Below are positions 37,312-49,200 of a DNA stretch of 64,000 nucleotides, one piece after another; the stretch's first letter is position 1; each line of letters opens with the position of its first letter. The stretch is from Rahnella woolbedingensis. Its GTDB lineage: Bacteria > Pseudomonadota > Gammaproteobacteria > Enterobacterales > Enterobacteriaceae. The position numbers and the translations under genes were made by a program. Location of the stretch: NCBI RefSeq assembly GCF_003602095.1, contig NZ_RAHH01000004.1, forward strand, positions 184,012 to 248,011, in the 5' to 3' direction. The notes beneath the pieces are model-generated. The model had not been told where the DNA came from. It did no database searches and worked only from the letters and a program-made list of their open reading frames with translations.

Positions 37312-37373
37312 GCGGAAAAATGGCCGACGGGCAAACGATTGGTATGACGGAAAACGAAGGCGAAAACTGTTAA

Positions 37374-39714
<2,341 letters not shown>

Positions 39715-39840
39715 ATTGGTTCCTTCTTACTGCGTTTCTGTTTTTCTGATGGAGTGATAAAACCAACGCGCTGTTAAAAGGTTAGTTGAAAATGAAGGGC
39801 TGTGACGGCAAAAAGGGGAGATAGCAGAGGATTCTGGCGT

Positions 39841-39880
39841 AAAAATGCGGCATCATCCGGGAAAAACGCGAATGATGCCG
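39841..39880 (-). terminator. argI terminator
   Basis: Minus-strand stem CGGCATCAT/ATGATGCCG (39848-39856, 39872-39880) followed by a T-run complementary to 39841-39845. Confidence 0.8.
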
Positions 39881-39887
39881 GGATGAA

Positions 39888-40895
39888 TTATTCCGTGCCG
39901 AGGGTGGCCACCATCACGGCTTTGATGGTGTGCAGACGGTTTTCAGCCTGATCAAACACCACGCTGTGGCTCGATTCAAAGACTTCATCCGTCACTTCCA
40001 TGCCGCCTTGCAGGCTGTATTCTTCGGCCATTTGCTTGCCGAGTGTGGTCTGGTCGTCATGGAACGCCGGCAGACAATGCAGGAACTTCACCTGCGGATT
40101 GCCTGTCAGGGCCAGCATCGCGCTGTTCACCTGATAAGGACGCAGCAAGTTAATGCGTTCTTTCCAGACTTCTTTCGGCTCGCCCATCGATACCCAGACG
40201 TCGGTATACAGGAAATCCGCATCTTTCACGCCGGTTGCGATATCCTCGGTCAGGGTAATCTTGCCGCCGTTTTCGGTGGCGAGATGCTGGCAGGTCGCGA
40301 CCAGTTCAGCATCCGGCCAGCAAACTGATGGCGCGACAAGGCGTAAATCCAGGCCGCACAGCGCCGCGGCTTCCAGTAGCGAGTTCCCCATATTGTTACG
40401 GGTATCCCCCAGATAGGCGAGACGCATCCCTTTCAGCGGCTGATCGGGCAAGTGTTCCTGCATGGTCAGCAGGTCAGCCAGCAGCTGCGTCGGGTGGAAT
40501 TCATTGGTTAAGCCGTTCCAGACGGGCACACCGGCATATTGCGCCAGAATTTCCACTTTATCCTGACCGAAACCACGATACTGAATACCGTCGTACATCC
40601 GTCCGAGAACGCGGGCAGTATCTTTCATCGATTCCTTATGGCCGATCTGACTGCCACTTGGGCCGAGATAGGTGACTTTCGCCCCCTGATCGTATGCGGC
40701 AACTTCGAAAGAGCATCGTGTGCGGGTTGAGTCTTTTTCGAAGATGAGCGCGATGTTTTTGCCTTGCAGGCGGGCTTTTTCGGTGCCGTTTTTCTTTGCT
40801 GCTTTGAGTTCAGCGGAGAGTTTCAGCAGGGACGAAATCTCTGACGGGGTAAAATCCAGTAACCTGAGAAAATGACGTTTACTCAACAAACTCAT
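39888..40895 (-). CDS. argI: Ornithine carbamoyltransferase
   Basis: The start at 40895 ([15 protein letters not shown]) matches E. coli ArgI; the frame runs 23 codons further upstream across the operator. The 335-residue enzyme makes citrulline from ornithine and carbamoyl phosphate. The carbamoyl-phosphate motif STRTRCSFE and the ornithine-site motif [10 protein letters not shown] are present. Two ARG boxes directly upstream show ArgR control. Confidence 0.96.
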   Translation of the reverse strand: MSLLSKRHFLRLLDFTPSEISSLLKLSAELKAAKKNGTEKARLQGKNIALIFEKDSTRTRCSFEVAAYDQGAKVTYLGPSGSQIGHKESMKDTARVLGRMYDGIQYRGFGQDKVEILAQYAGVPVWNGLTNEFHPTQLLADLLTMQEHLPDQPLKGMRLAYLGDTRNNMGNSLLEAAALCGLDLRLVAPSVCWPDAELVATCQHLATENGGKITLTEDIATGVKDADFLYTDVWVSMGEPKEVWKERINLLRPYQVNSAMLALTGNPQVKFLHCLPAFHDDQTTLGKQMAEEYSLQGGMEVTDEVFESSHSVVFDQAENRLHTIKAVMVATLGTE

Positions 40896-40926
40896 GATGT
40901 CGCTCCATAGCGCGTAAGCATTTCGG

Positions 40927-40965
40927 ATTGAATTAAAATTCAATTTATCTGGATGAATATTCAAT
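40927..40965 (-). promoter_or_regulatory. Tandem ARG boxes of argI
   Basis: ATTGAATTAAAATTCAAT (40927-40944) is a perfect ArgR box. A second box with one mismatch in its left half, ending ATTCAAT, occupies 40948-40965. The three-base gap is the normal spacing for an ArgR hexamer site. Confidence 0.88.
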
Positions 40966-41066
40966 TACAACCCTGAAGTAAAAACTTTGTCGTTGTTTAT
41001 AGTGGAGGCTGGCCCTGCGGTGTGTGAAAATAGACTACAAACGTCACATTGATTGAGGACAGAGAA

Positions 41067-41492
41067 ATGGCAAACCGTGAATTGCTGGAAGAACAACGTG
41101 AAGAAACTCGCTTAATCATCGAAGAACTGCTGGATGATGGCAGTGATCCTGACGCGCTTTACACCATCGAACACCACTTATCTTCAGAGAAGTTTGAAGT
41201 GCTGGAGAAAGCGGTCGTTGAAGCGTTCAAACTGGGTTATGAAGTTTCCGACCCGGAAGAGCTGGAAGCGGAAGACGGTACTGTCATGATGTGCTGCGAC
41301 GTGATCAGCGAAGTTGCGCTGAATGCAGAACTGATCGACACCCAGGTTGAGCAACTGATGAATCTGGCTGAAACCAACGGCGTAAACTACGACGGCTGGG
41401 GTACTTACTTCGAAGGCGATGACGACGAAGAGGGTGAAGAAGGCGAAGATGAAGACTTCATCGATGAAGATGATGACGGTAAACGTCATTGA
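41067..41492 (+). CDS. rraB: Ribonuclease E inhibitor RraB
   Basis: Start at 41067 ([18 protein letters not shown]) with GAGG upstream. The 141-residue protein binds the C-terminal half of RNase E and lowers degradosome activity. The highly acidic C-terminal tail ([14 protein letters not shown]) is as in E. coli. It is divergent from argI, in E. coli order. Confidence 0.95.
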   Translation: MANRELLEEQREETRLIIEELLDDGSDPDALYTIEHHLSSEKFEVLEKAVVEAFKLGYEVSDPEELEAEDGTVMMCCDVISEVALNAELIDTQVEQLMNLAETNGVNYDGWGTYFEGDDDEEGEEGEDEDFIDEDDDGKRH

Positions 41493-41527
41493 TTGAGTCG
41501 GGCTTCTGAATAATCAGGTTTAAAAAT

Positions 41528-41556
41528 AAAAGGCTGCCGGAGACGGTGGCCTTTTT
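41528..41556 (+). terminator. rraB terminator
   Basis: Stem AAAAGGC..CCG/CGG..GCCTTTT with loop GAGA, ending in five T. Confidence 0.85.
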
Positions 41557-41565
41557 AATGCATAA

Positions 41566-41631
41566 TCATTTCTTATTGGGTAGCGATAAAGGGGGAATAT
41601 TACTATCCCCAGACATATCATCTTTGTCACT
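41566..41631 (-). pseudogene. 3' remnant of a second immunity-like gene
   Basis: The 21 last codons before the IS left end read SDKDDMSGDSNIPPLSLPNKK and stop. They align with the end of the intact gene at 43073-43438, whose product ends ASDKDDLTGDGILKPLLPSQ. The remnant begins exactly at the IS256 inverted repeat, so the element removed or separated the rest of a paralog. The two copies differ enough to be distinct genes rather than a recent duplication. Confidence 0.75.
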
Positions 41632-42945
41632 GAGCCTGTCCCTAATTCTGTGTAACTGCCACCGTATTAAAGGTGACCGCTCAGACGGTCACCGAACTCG
41701 ATAATAAAACGACTCATCGCCAGCCGCCAGTTCTGGATCGGCATACTCCATTTTTTTGACGCATCCCTGATCGCCAGATAAATAACTTTTCTCACTGAGT
41801 CGTCCGTCGGGAACACCTTTCGCTTTTTGATAGCTACACGGATAACGCTGTTTAGCGATTCGATGGCATTCGTGGTGTAGATGGCCTTACGGATATCGGG
41901 AGGATAGCCGAAGAACGTATTGAGATTTTCCCAGTGCGCACGCCAGCTTTTGCTGATTTGCGGATATTTATCATCCCAGACGTTCGCGAACGCATCCAGC
42001 GCCATCAGTGGTGCGTCTTCCGTTGGGGCCTGATACACCGCTTTCAGTCCGCCGGTGACGGCTTTGTAATCCTTCCACGACACGTATTTCAGACTGTTAC
42101 GCACCTTACGGATGATGCACAACTGGATGTGCGTCTGAGGATAAACGCTGTTTATCGCATCCGGGAAGCCCTTCAGCCCGTCCACGCAGGCAATCAGGAT
42201 ATCCTCAAGCCCCCGGTTTTTAAGCTCTGTCAGTACACTGAGCCAGAACTTCACCCCTTCGTTTTCTGCCAGCCACATGCCCAACAGTTCTTTCTGACCT
42301 TCAGTATTAATGCCCAGCGCGAGGAATACGGCTTTGTTAATCACGCTGCCGCCGTGACGAACTTTAACCACGATACAGTCGAGATAAACAATGGGATACA
42401 GTGCATCCAGAGGTCGATTTTGCCACTCTGTTACCTGTTCTTTAACCGCATCGGTGACTTTAGATATCAGCGTGGGAGACACGTCCGCATCGTACATTTC
42501 CCTGAACGTGGCGACGATTTCACGGGGCGTCATACCTTTGGCGTACAGGGACAAAATCTGACTGTCCATCTGCGTAAACGCGTCTGGTTTTTCTTTATGA
42601 GCTGAGGCTCAAAGGTGTTTTCACGATCGCGAGGTGTGCTCAGTTGGATCTCGCCATCGTCGCACAACAGCGTTTTGGATGAATAGCCGTTGCGGGTATT
42701 CGAGCCTGATTTTGGGGCGTTTTTCTCGTGTCCGAGGTGGTCAGTCAGCTCTGCATTGAGCGCTGTTTCAACGGTTAATTTCGTGAGCATACGAGAAAAC
42801 GCATTGAGATCGGCTTCGGTTTTAAGGCCTTTAGCCAGTTCAGCCGCAAGGGCTTTGAGTTTCTTTTCGTCCATAATTTGCCTGTCTCCGTTGTTGGAGT
42901 GAACATATCAAAAACAGGCAATTACACAATTTTAATTACAGTCTC
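41632..42945 (-). mobile_element. IS256-family insertion sequence, 1314 bp
   Basis: Bounded by imperfect inverted repeats of about 29 bp: left GAGCCTGTCCCTAATTCTGT (41632 on) and right, on the other strand, GAGACTGTAATTAAAATTGT (42945 inward), both continuing to a shared TGCC. It contains one transposase frame, now frameshifted. No target duplication is visible: flanks are TTTGTCACT at left and GTAAATTCA at right, so a deletion or rearrangement may have occurred next to it. Confidence 0.9.
41667..42874 (-). pseudogene. IS256-family transposase, frameshifted
   Basis: Two overlapping frames together make one IS256 transposase of about 402 residues: an N-terminal part (MDEKKLKALAAELAKGLK, from 42874) and a C-terminal part (MDSQILSLYAKGMTPREIV, from 42569). 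Near 42575 the codons for QTRL are followed out of frame by what should be TQMDSQ; a single missing A explains it. The DDE residues remain in the second part (YLDCIVVK, ACVDGLKGF, AIESLNSVI). The IS is probably immobile. Confidence 0.88.
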
Positions 42946-42988
42946 GTAAATTCAGATAGATAACGTGGCGGGTTTTACCCCTCGGTCA

Positions 42989-43043
42989 TACAATCCTCAT
43001 CTGGTGCTCATATTGCTCATGTGAGCACCAGATGAGGATTGTA
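42989..43043. repeat. Perfect 22 bp inverted repeat with 11-base loop
   Basis: TACAATCCTCATCTGGTGCT.. (42989-43010) is the exact complement of 43022-43043. It lies 43 bases from the IS right end and 29 bases after the candidate immunity gene on the minus strand. There is no T-run, so it is not a typical terminator. Confidence 0.85.
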
Positions 43044-43072
43044 AGATGATTATTTAAATTATATAAAATTCA

Positions 43073-43438
43073 TTATTGAGAAGGTAATAGTGGTTTTAGT
43101 ATCCCGTCACCAGTTAAGTCATCTTTGTCACTTGCCATTTCATGCGTTTTTTGGGATACGTATACACTGAATATACGAGGGTGAGTTTCAGGGTCTCCTT
43201 TACATTTCCCTCCATGCTTTTCTAATACATCGACAAGATCAATACCCGCCTCTATATTCTTTGTGAGAAAGTAGTCAGTGCATTTAACATCACGAACCAA
43301 GTTTTCTTGCTCGACCGTCATCTTGACTAACGAGATCACTGGATCTATTTTTATATTTTCATTAGCCATGCTTGGGTAGACTATTACTGAGGCAAAAATG
43401 AGAATTATTAAATATTTAATGTTAGCTTTATTTAACAT
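43073..43438 (-). CDS. Candidate T6SS immunity protein, exported
   Basis: A 121-residue protein with an N-terminal signal or anchor (YLIILIFASVIVYPSMA at about 9-25) and a small mature domain with two Cys residues (KCTDYFL, GGKCKG). It is reminiscent of small periplasmic Rap1a/Tai-type immunity proteins in size, Cys pattern and location, but family membership is not secure. It lies 14 bases after the GH73 effector gene. A periplasmic immunity factor is what a peptidoglycan-cutting effector requires. A truncated paralog lies beyond the IS. Confidence 0.6.
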   Translation of the reverse strand: MLNKANIKYLIILIFASVIVYPSMANENIKIDPVISLVKMTVEQENLVRDVKCTDYFLTKNIEAGIDLVDVLEKHGGKCKGDPETHPRIFSVYVSQKTHEMASDKDDLTGDGILKPLLPSQ

Positions 43439-43452
43439 TGTTACAACCTTTT

Positions 43453-44301
43453 TTATTTAGATTTAGGAACATCATAATCACTTAATCCATTTGCGCGAAT
43501 TATTGAGATTAAAAGCTTCTCATAGTCAGGATTTGTTGCATATCCCGCTTTTGCAACCTCATGAACAAATTTTTCTGGGTCATCTGTAAAATTAAAAGCT
43601 GCTGAGTATCTATGATTGCCAGCGAGAAAATTTCCGTAATCATCAGCAGATTGTTCTAAAGTATCATACGAGCGAAAGCTATCTTGTATCAAGGTTGATT
43701 TGTTTCCATAGGTTTCGTGAGTAGTAATTATTATAGACTTTCCCTGCGATGATTTTCCTTTAATTCCAAAGTATATATTTCCCCTGGTTTTAGTACCATA
43801 AGCTGATTCTAACGCTCCTTGAGCAATTGTCACTGCTATTGGAATTCCTAAACGAGCCTTTAACTTTATAGCCGCTGGTAGAGCCCTATTGATCCAAACT
43901 GTCTTAATGTTGTCTGGTTTAGCATTTCTCTCTAATTTTCTCATACTAGGATCATCAGGCAGTATCGTGCTTTTGGAACGTGTACTTGAAAATTTTGTAT
44001 GCGGAGATGAAGCTTTAGGGCGTTTATGATGGAGAGTTGTTTTTGTCCTGCTATTTCTCAACCTACGCTGGGTTGGACCTCTTGGATCAACAATTCCATC
44101 GAATTTTCTCATATGTAATTGTATTCTCTGGAAAAGCTCAATTCGATATTTTGTTTTGGGACCAAAAAAACCATCTTCTTTTAATAATAGTTGAGGTGTT
44201 TTTTCATCAGTCGATCTATTTAGCAGCATTTGGATTTTCTTTACGTCATCTCTTCTATTCGGTTGGCCAACTCCAACACCCGATTTTATCTTCCAACGCA
44301 T
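43453..44301 (-). CDS. GH73 peptidoglycan hydrolase, putative T6SS effector
   Basis: A 282-residue protein without a signal peptide. Residues about 1-80 fit a PG-binding domain (IQMLLNRS, then LKEDGFFGPKTKYRIELFQR). A basic Ser/Thr/Lys linker follows. Residues 135-275 form a FlgJ-type N-acetylglucosaminidase domain with catalytic Glu165 in QGALESAYGTK and the usual YFGIKG and AGYATNPDY motifs. Absence of a signal, position directly after hcp and an exported partner gene argue for delivery by the T6SS into the periplasm of rivals. Coding DNA is more AT-rich than the core T6SS genes. Confidence 0.82.
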   Translation of the reverse strand: MRWKIKSGVGVGQPNRRDDVKKIQMLLNRSTDEKTPQLLLKEDGFFGPKTKYRIELFQRIQLHMRKFDGIVDPRGPTQRRLRNSRTKTTLHHKRPKASSPHTKFSSTRSKSTILPDDPSMRKLERNAKPDNIKTVWINRALPAAIKLKARLGIPIAVTIAQGALESAYGTKTRGNIYFGIKGKSSQGKSIIITTHETYGNKSTLIQDSFRSYDTLEQSADDYGNFLAGNHRYSAAFNFTDDPEKFVHEVAKAGYATNPDYEKLLISIIRANGLSDYDVPKSK

Positions 44302-44394
44302 TTTATTTCACCTTTCTGTTAGCATTGGCAAGTGTTTTTACTTAAGCTTAAAATTCTCAAATAAAATCGTTACTTGCCAGTGTAATTCATTTAG

Positions 44395-44874
44395 TTAAAA
44401 CACTCTTTCATTCCATAGACTATAAGCACTTGTTCCTGCAATGATGTGCTCCCAAGTTATTGTTTCATAAGAAAAGGATAGCTCTTCATAAGCTTGGGCG
44501 TTGTTGTCATCAATAGTGTTAGGAAAAACTAAACTTATGTCACTAAGCCGTGCCTTTGTGAGCTTTATTTTAAAGAACAGCTCGTCTTTACCAAATCTGT
44601 TTGTCCGATAAATATCTAGATTAACAGTAAGTATTTCATTCTCTGAAATCGCTTTTCCAAGTAATGGGGATGACTTATCTATAGGCTTCGTTACTACTAC
44701 AGGATGATGATTAACATTTTCCTCTCTGGAGAGAATATGCGACAACTCATAAACCATTATCTGATCCAAATGTGCGATCTGTGCTTTGTTCCCAATCGAA
44801 TCCAGCGATGAGCATCCTGCTGAAATCAGACCCTGGGTTTGTCCTGTGAGGGTTAAGTAAATAAGGTTGGCCAT
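44395..44874 (-). CDS. T6SS tube protein Hcp
   Basis: A 159-residue Hcp-family protein (TssD). Typical features: MANLIYLTLTGQTQGLISAG at the N-terminus, the HPVVVTKPIDKSSPLLGKA segment, and the ITWEHIIAGTSAYSLWNERV end. Hexameric rings stack into the inner tube and can carry small effectors in their lumen. It lies between the structural cluster and the GH73 gene, so the last three genes form an effector module. Confidence 0.93.
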   Translation of the reverse strand: MANLIYLTLTGQTQGLISAGCSSLDSIGNKAQIAHLDQIMVYELSHILSREENVNHHPVVVTKPIDKSSPLLGKAISENEILTVNLDIYRTNRFGKDELFFKIKLTKARLSDISLVFPNTIDDNNAQAYEELSFSYETITWEHIIAGTSAYSLWNERVF

Positions 44875-44924
44875 GATGTTATTCCTTTATCTTAGTCATG
44901 ATTATTAGTTGTTAGGTTTAAATG

Positions 44925-46253
44925 TCAATTATCATTTTGACGAATGTCTTTAATCAAAAAATAGCGGCTGGATAATGAGTCCATTCTCTCGTTAATTGTT
45001 TTTTCAAGAGTTTGGGTGTTTTTATTTTGTCTTTTGGCTTCTTCCAGCTGGGTTAGTAGCGCCTCAAGGGGTGTAGTCTGATTCAGCAAGGTTTCGGCCT
45101 GATAGGCGACGGTTTTGAGATAAGAAAGCGTGACGCCTTCTTTGCTTTTTTCCCGTTGCACTAATAAGTCGGAAAATGCCTGCATATCCTGACGTAATTG
45201 TAAGTATCCGCGTAAGTCAGGGCTGTTATCGGCGCGCAGTTTGAGCGCACTGTTCCAGCGGGCGATAGTTTGTTGTTGCTGTTCATTTTCAGGCCAGATG
45301 GCCGCCGCTGTTTTGGTCAGATGCTCGCCGGTTTCCAGTGCCTGCAGCGGGGCTGCGTTGAGCAAGCGGTTTAAGCGCTGCGGATACGTATTCAGCTCAG
45401 GAGATGTCAGCCAAAGTGCGCCGCCGCCCTGAGGGGTATCTCTGATCAGTGCGATTTGCTTTTGCAAAGGCGCAACCTGCCACCACCATAATCCTCCGCA
45501 GACCAGCGCCGAGCAGACAATACCCGCCAAAAAGCCGCCGATAACGGGCTTGCGGGAAGGGCGTTTTTTATTCTCCGAACCGGCGAAATGCACTTCGACT
45601 TTCGGCGCCTGCTGCACAGGCTCCATGCTCGGCAACGGCGAATAAACGGGTTCCGGATGAGTTATCTGGTCCGGCATATAGACCAGCGTCTGCGAGATGT
45701 AATGGTGAGCCTGGGAACTTTGTGCCTGCTGCTCGGCTTCGGTGCGTTTGCGGATGTTCTGCATAAAATAGAGCAGATTCTCCACGCGCGGAACGCGCTT
45801 GAGTTCGACTTGTTGCAGCTTGTCGCAGATAAGTTGCAGCGTGCGTTCAGTGCGGTACAGAAGCTGGATATCACCCAGTGCCAGTGCGGGATTTTTTCGC
45901 AGAATATTACCGATGCGGGTGTTGAACCACTCCAGCATATCGCTGCGCGCCTGGTAGTTTTGTGGCCAGAAGCGTTCCCATTCGGCGGTGATGAGCCCCG
46001 CCAGCAATTCGCAGCCTTCGCAAAATCCGGACAGTCCGTTAATTTTGGTGCGCGCCAGCGTGTAGTAAGTGGCAGTGTGCAGGTCGACGCCGTTGCTTTT
46101 GAACAGTGTCAGCGCCAGCGATTCGACAAGCCGCCAGTTAACTTCCGGCTGGGAAGGGTGATTCGCTTTATTGATTTCTTCACGGATCGCACTGAATTCC
46201 GGCAAAAAGCGCGGATCGTCCCCGAGTTTGATGATGTGTGTGTCGTCGCTCAT
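44925..46253 (-). CDS. vasL: VasL-family T6SS protein (TssA-like with membrane anchor)
   Basis: A 442-residue protein with an ImpA-type N-terminal domain (residues about 10-130; WRLVESLALTLFKSNGVDLH) as in TssA. A single membrane segment lies at about 238-260 (GGFLAGIVCSALVCGGLWWW), followed by a VasL-type helical C-terminal domain. It corresponds to V. cholerae VasL, next to vasK/tssM. Homologues of this type are thought to hold or stop the sheath at the membrane complex or far pole. It lies 42 bases after tssM. Confidence 0.85.
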   Translation of the reverse strand: MSDDTHIIKLGDDPRFLPEFSAIREEINKANHPSQPEVNWRLVESLALTLFKSNGVDLHTATYYTLARTKINGLSGFCEGCELLAGLITAEWERFWPQNYQARSDMLEWFNTRIGNILRKNPALALGDIQLLYRTERTLQLICDKLQQVELKRVPRVENLLYFMQNIRKRTEAEQQAQSSQAHHYISQTLVYMPDQITHPEPVYSPLPSMEPVQQAPKVEVHFAGSENKKRPSRKPVIGGFLAGIVCSALVCGGLWWWQVAPLQKQIALIRDTPQGGGALWLTSPELNTYPQRLNRLLNAAPLQALETGEHLTKTAAAIWPENEQQQQTIARWNSALKLRADNSPDLRGYLQLRQDMQAFSDLLVQREKSKEGVTLSYLKTVAYQAETLLNQTTPLEALLTQLEEAKRQNKNTQTLEKTINERMDSLSSRYFLIKDIRQNDN

Positions 46254-46295
46254 GGTTTTCCTTAATACCCCGGCATGGCTGCCGGGGTGAGTCCT

Positions 46296-49200
46296 TTAAT
46301 ACAACGTATCGGGCAGGCTGAACTCGCTGAAGAGTCCGCCGGTGAAAGGATTGTCCTGCGTATCAAAATGCATGCGGTAAATCATGTAACCGCCGTCAAC
46401 GTTGAAGCGCACGTCAAATGAGCCGTCATCGACGTTGGTCAGACTTCCGGCGTCGATCAGGCGGAACTGCGCCCACGGACCTTTGAAGCTGATGCTACGT
46501 GGTGCGCCGTCGCCGGTGCCGACCAGCGTAAGTTTGCTTTCAGTTCCATCACGCATGGTGTTTGGCCAGACCAGGTGTGTGGTGTAATTGCGACCATGGC
46601 TGTAATCGAGTAACTGACCATCCATATTCAGTACGCTGCGGCGCTTGTTCGACGAAAGCTCAGTGGTTTCAATGGCATACTGAGTGCCCAGAGCGCTTTG
46701 CTGTGTAAAGAAGGTTTCACGGATTTTTTGAGCAGTTTCAAGCTGTTGCTGTACATCCGGGCGGATCAGCACCTGGCCGTCATCACCCCAGGTGAGTTTG
46801 TTCTCGATAAACAGCTTCAGGTTCTGCTGATAGAAACTGTCGAGAACGCCATCGGGTTTGAAGAAGCGATTAAAGGCATCGAGTGAGGCATCCTGTGTCG
46901 CGTCCGGGTTAAACGGATAGCGGTCCGCCAGCTGTTCATTGAAGGTTTTGACTACTTTGTCGTTCCACTCAACTTCCATGTAGTGAACGGCTTCGACCAT
47001 CACCACGTGCCAGGCCTGATCGGCAAGCTTGCCCACCCAGCGGTTAAGCGGTGCTGGAAGAGTTTTTGCCATCTGGCGGGTCGCGAATATCGGGTCACTG
47101 TTATTCTGATCAAGACGCATCTGCACGGCTTTGAGCGCTGACTTACCCGGCACCGGAGAGTTCTGAATCGCCAGTAAATAACGATGAAGCTCAGTCAGTT
47201 GCTGATAAACAGCCTGCAGGGTGCTCTCTTTGTCTTTGGTTTCCGTCAGAACGCTATTTTCGGGCGAAAACTCACGGCCCAAACGCGCCAGCAACTGGAA
47301 ATCGAGAGAGGACATCATTTCATCACGCGCTTTCTCCGGAATATTTGCAGGAGGAGGCGGGAGCTGGGTGTTATCACGCAGCGTTTGTAACGCACGATAG
47401 AACGGCTGATCGCCACTGATCACTTGTTCAAGAGCATCGGTGACTTCCTGTATATCCTCATAGTCACGGACATCCAGATTATTCATTCCCGCCTGCCAGG
47501 TGGCAGTGTAGTCGCTGATGTACTGCTCCGTGATATGCCGCTGAATTTCTTCACGATCGGCTTCGCTGAAAGTCACATTTTTAGTGATATTCAGCACCCA
47601 GCTATCCAGTGCGGTGAGTTCTACCAGACTGTCACGCTGCTTCACAAAATAGCTTTGCAGCCCGTAACGGGTGAGGAACTGCGGGATGGCGAGATCTTCT
47701 TCTTTGTTGGCGACGAAAACCTTGTCGAAGCTTGGGCCAATCTGGTCTCTCAGGTTCAGATCAGCAGGTAATACGCCCTGTGCTTTTGACCTCAGGCTTT
47801 GATAAACGCGCTGATAAATAGAGAGTTTGCTGAGCTCCTGCTGAGCGGCAACGATCGGTTTTTCATAAGGAATAAAACGGGTGATCGCATCGCTGTCGCC
47901 TTCCGCCCTTCGCGCATGCCAGTCGGTGTGATCCAGTGCGTAATCAAGATGCGACATCAGCTGGGACTGAAGCTCACGCTGACCGTGAAAATGTTCACTC
48001 CAGCGCTGCGACATATATTGTTCGACGACCTTATTGTCGCGGCCACTTTTGTCTTCCAGCATGCGGATCACTCGCAGGATCGCGAGTTTTTTCTCACTTC
48101 CCGCAGGTGCAGCATTGAGGTCTTTGATCAGTCCGTTAAATAAAGCGGGTAAGAAGCGCTGATCGAGCAATTGCAGATACGTTTTTTCAACATACGGACC
48201 GATTTTCACACCCTGATATAAAGCCATATCCGTCAGCGCATTGTGTTCGCGGTAGTCTCCATAGGCCAGAGTGGCATCCCGCATCGGATTGAGCAGCGGC
48301 AACTGAAGGTTACCCAACTCATCAATGCCCTGCGGCGGGGGAATTTCCCTAAAGGATTTTGCCTGGGCCAGCACCGTAACGCCTGAATGGTAGTTAGACT
48401 GATAATAGTAATGCCAGCCCGCCATGCAGGCCAATGCTGCGGCCGCGCCAATGCCTGAAAAAATAGTCATCCGGCGGCGCGATTTTTTCAGCCAGAGCGT
48501 GTTTTCTCCGGCAAGATTTGCTTCGGCCAGTAAGATTTCAGGGAACAGATTGCGGCTGAAATAAGGCTGTGTTTCCACCATCGGCCAGGAGGAAAGCGCG
48601 GTTTGTCCCAGGCGGTACTGAACCGCGGCAGACTGAATAAAAACGTCGTCAACCTGACCACGTTGCAGCGAAGAGGTGAGATACACTCCGCGCAGCATGA
48701 CAGACATGTTGTCGCCAGCCAGCAGGCTGCTGATTAATGACTCCAGATGATCGTTGATGCCCTGCATCTGGCGGTTGAAGCTGAACAGCATACTGCGCTG
48801 ACTGGCTTCCACATGGCTCAGCAGGAGGTCCGGCAGCGCCTGATTAAAGCGCAGCATCCATTCCTGCCAGAAAGTGTGCAGTTCCTCGCGCCACAGGTCA
48901 TTTTCGTGTGAGCCCTCGCGGAAGGTGACGCCCAGAATCGAATCGCGCTGTTGTTTATCAAGCGGCTGGAAAAGCGGCGCAAAACCGTAAAGCAGATCGA
49001 GTTTGGTCAGAACAATATAAACCGGCAATTCGCAATGCAGCTGCTGGTTGAGGTCCTGCAGTCGCTGACGAAGAACGGTGAGTTGTTGCTCGCGCTGAGA
49101 TTTACTGGCGGTCAGAAGTTCAGGCAAATCCAGCGTAATAATAATGCCATTCAGCGGCTGACGCGGGCGGTTCTGGTTCAGCCAGCCGAGCCAGTGCTCC

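Noticed and set aside
41632..42945. Possible programmed frameshift in the IS256 transposase
   Set aside because: IS256-family transposases are made from a single frame; there is no slippery heptamer with a helper structure, and one missing A explains the break.
44925..46253. Considered as a second copy of TssA
   Set aside because: A membrane segment and a different C-terminal domain, plus location after tssM, fit VasL better.
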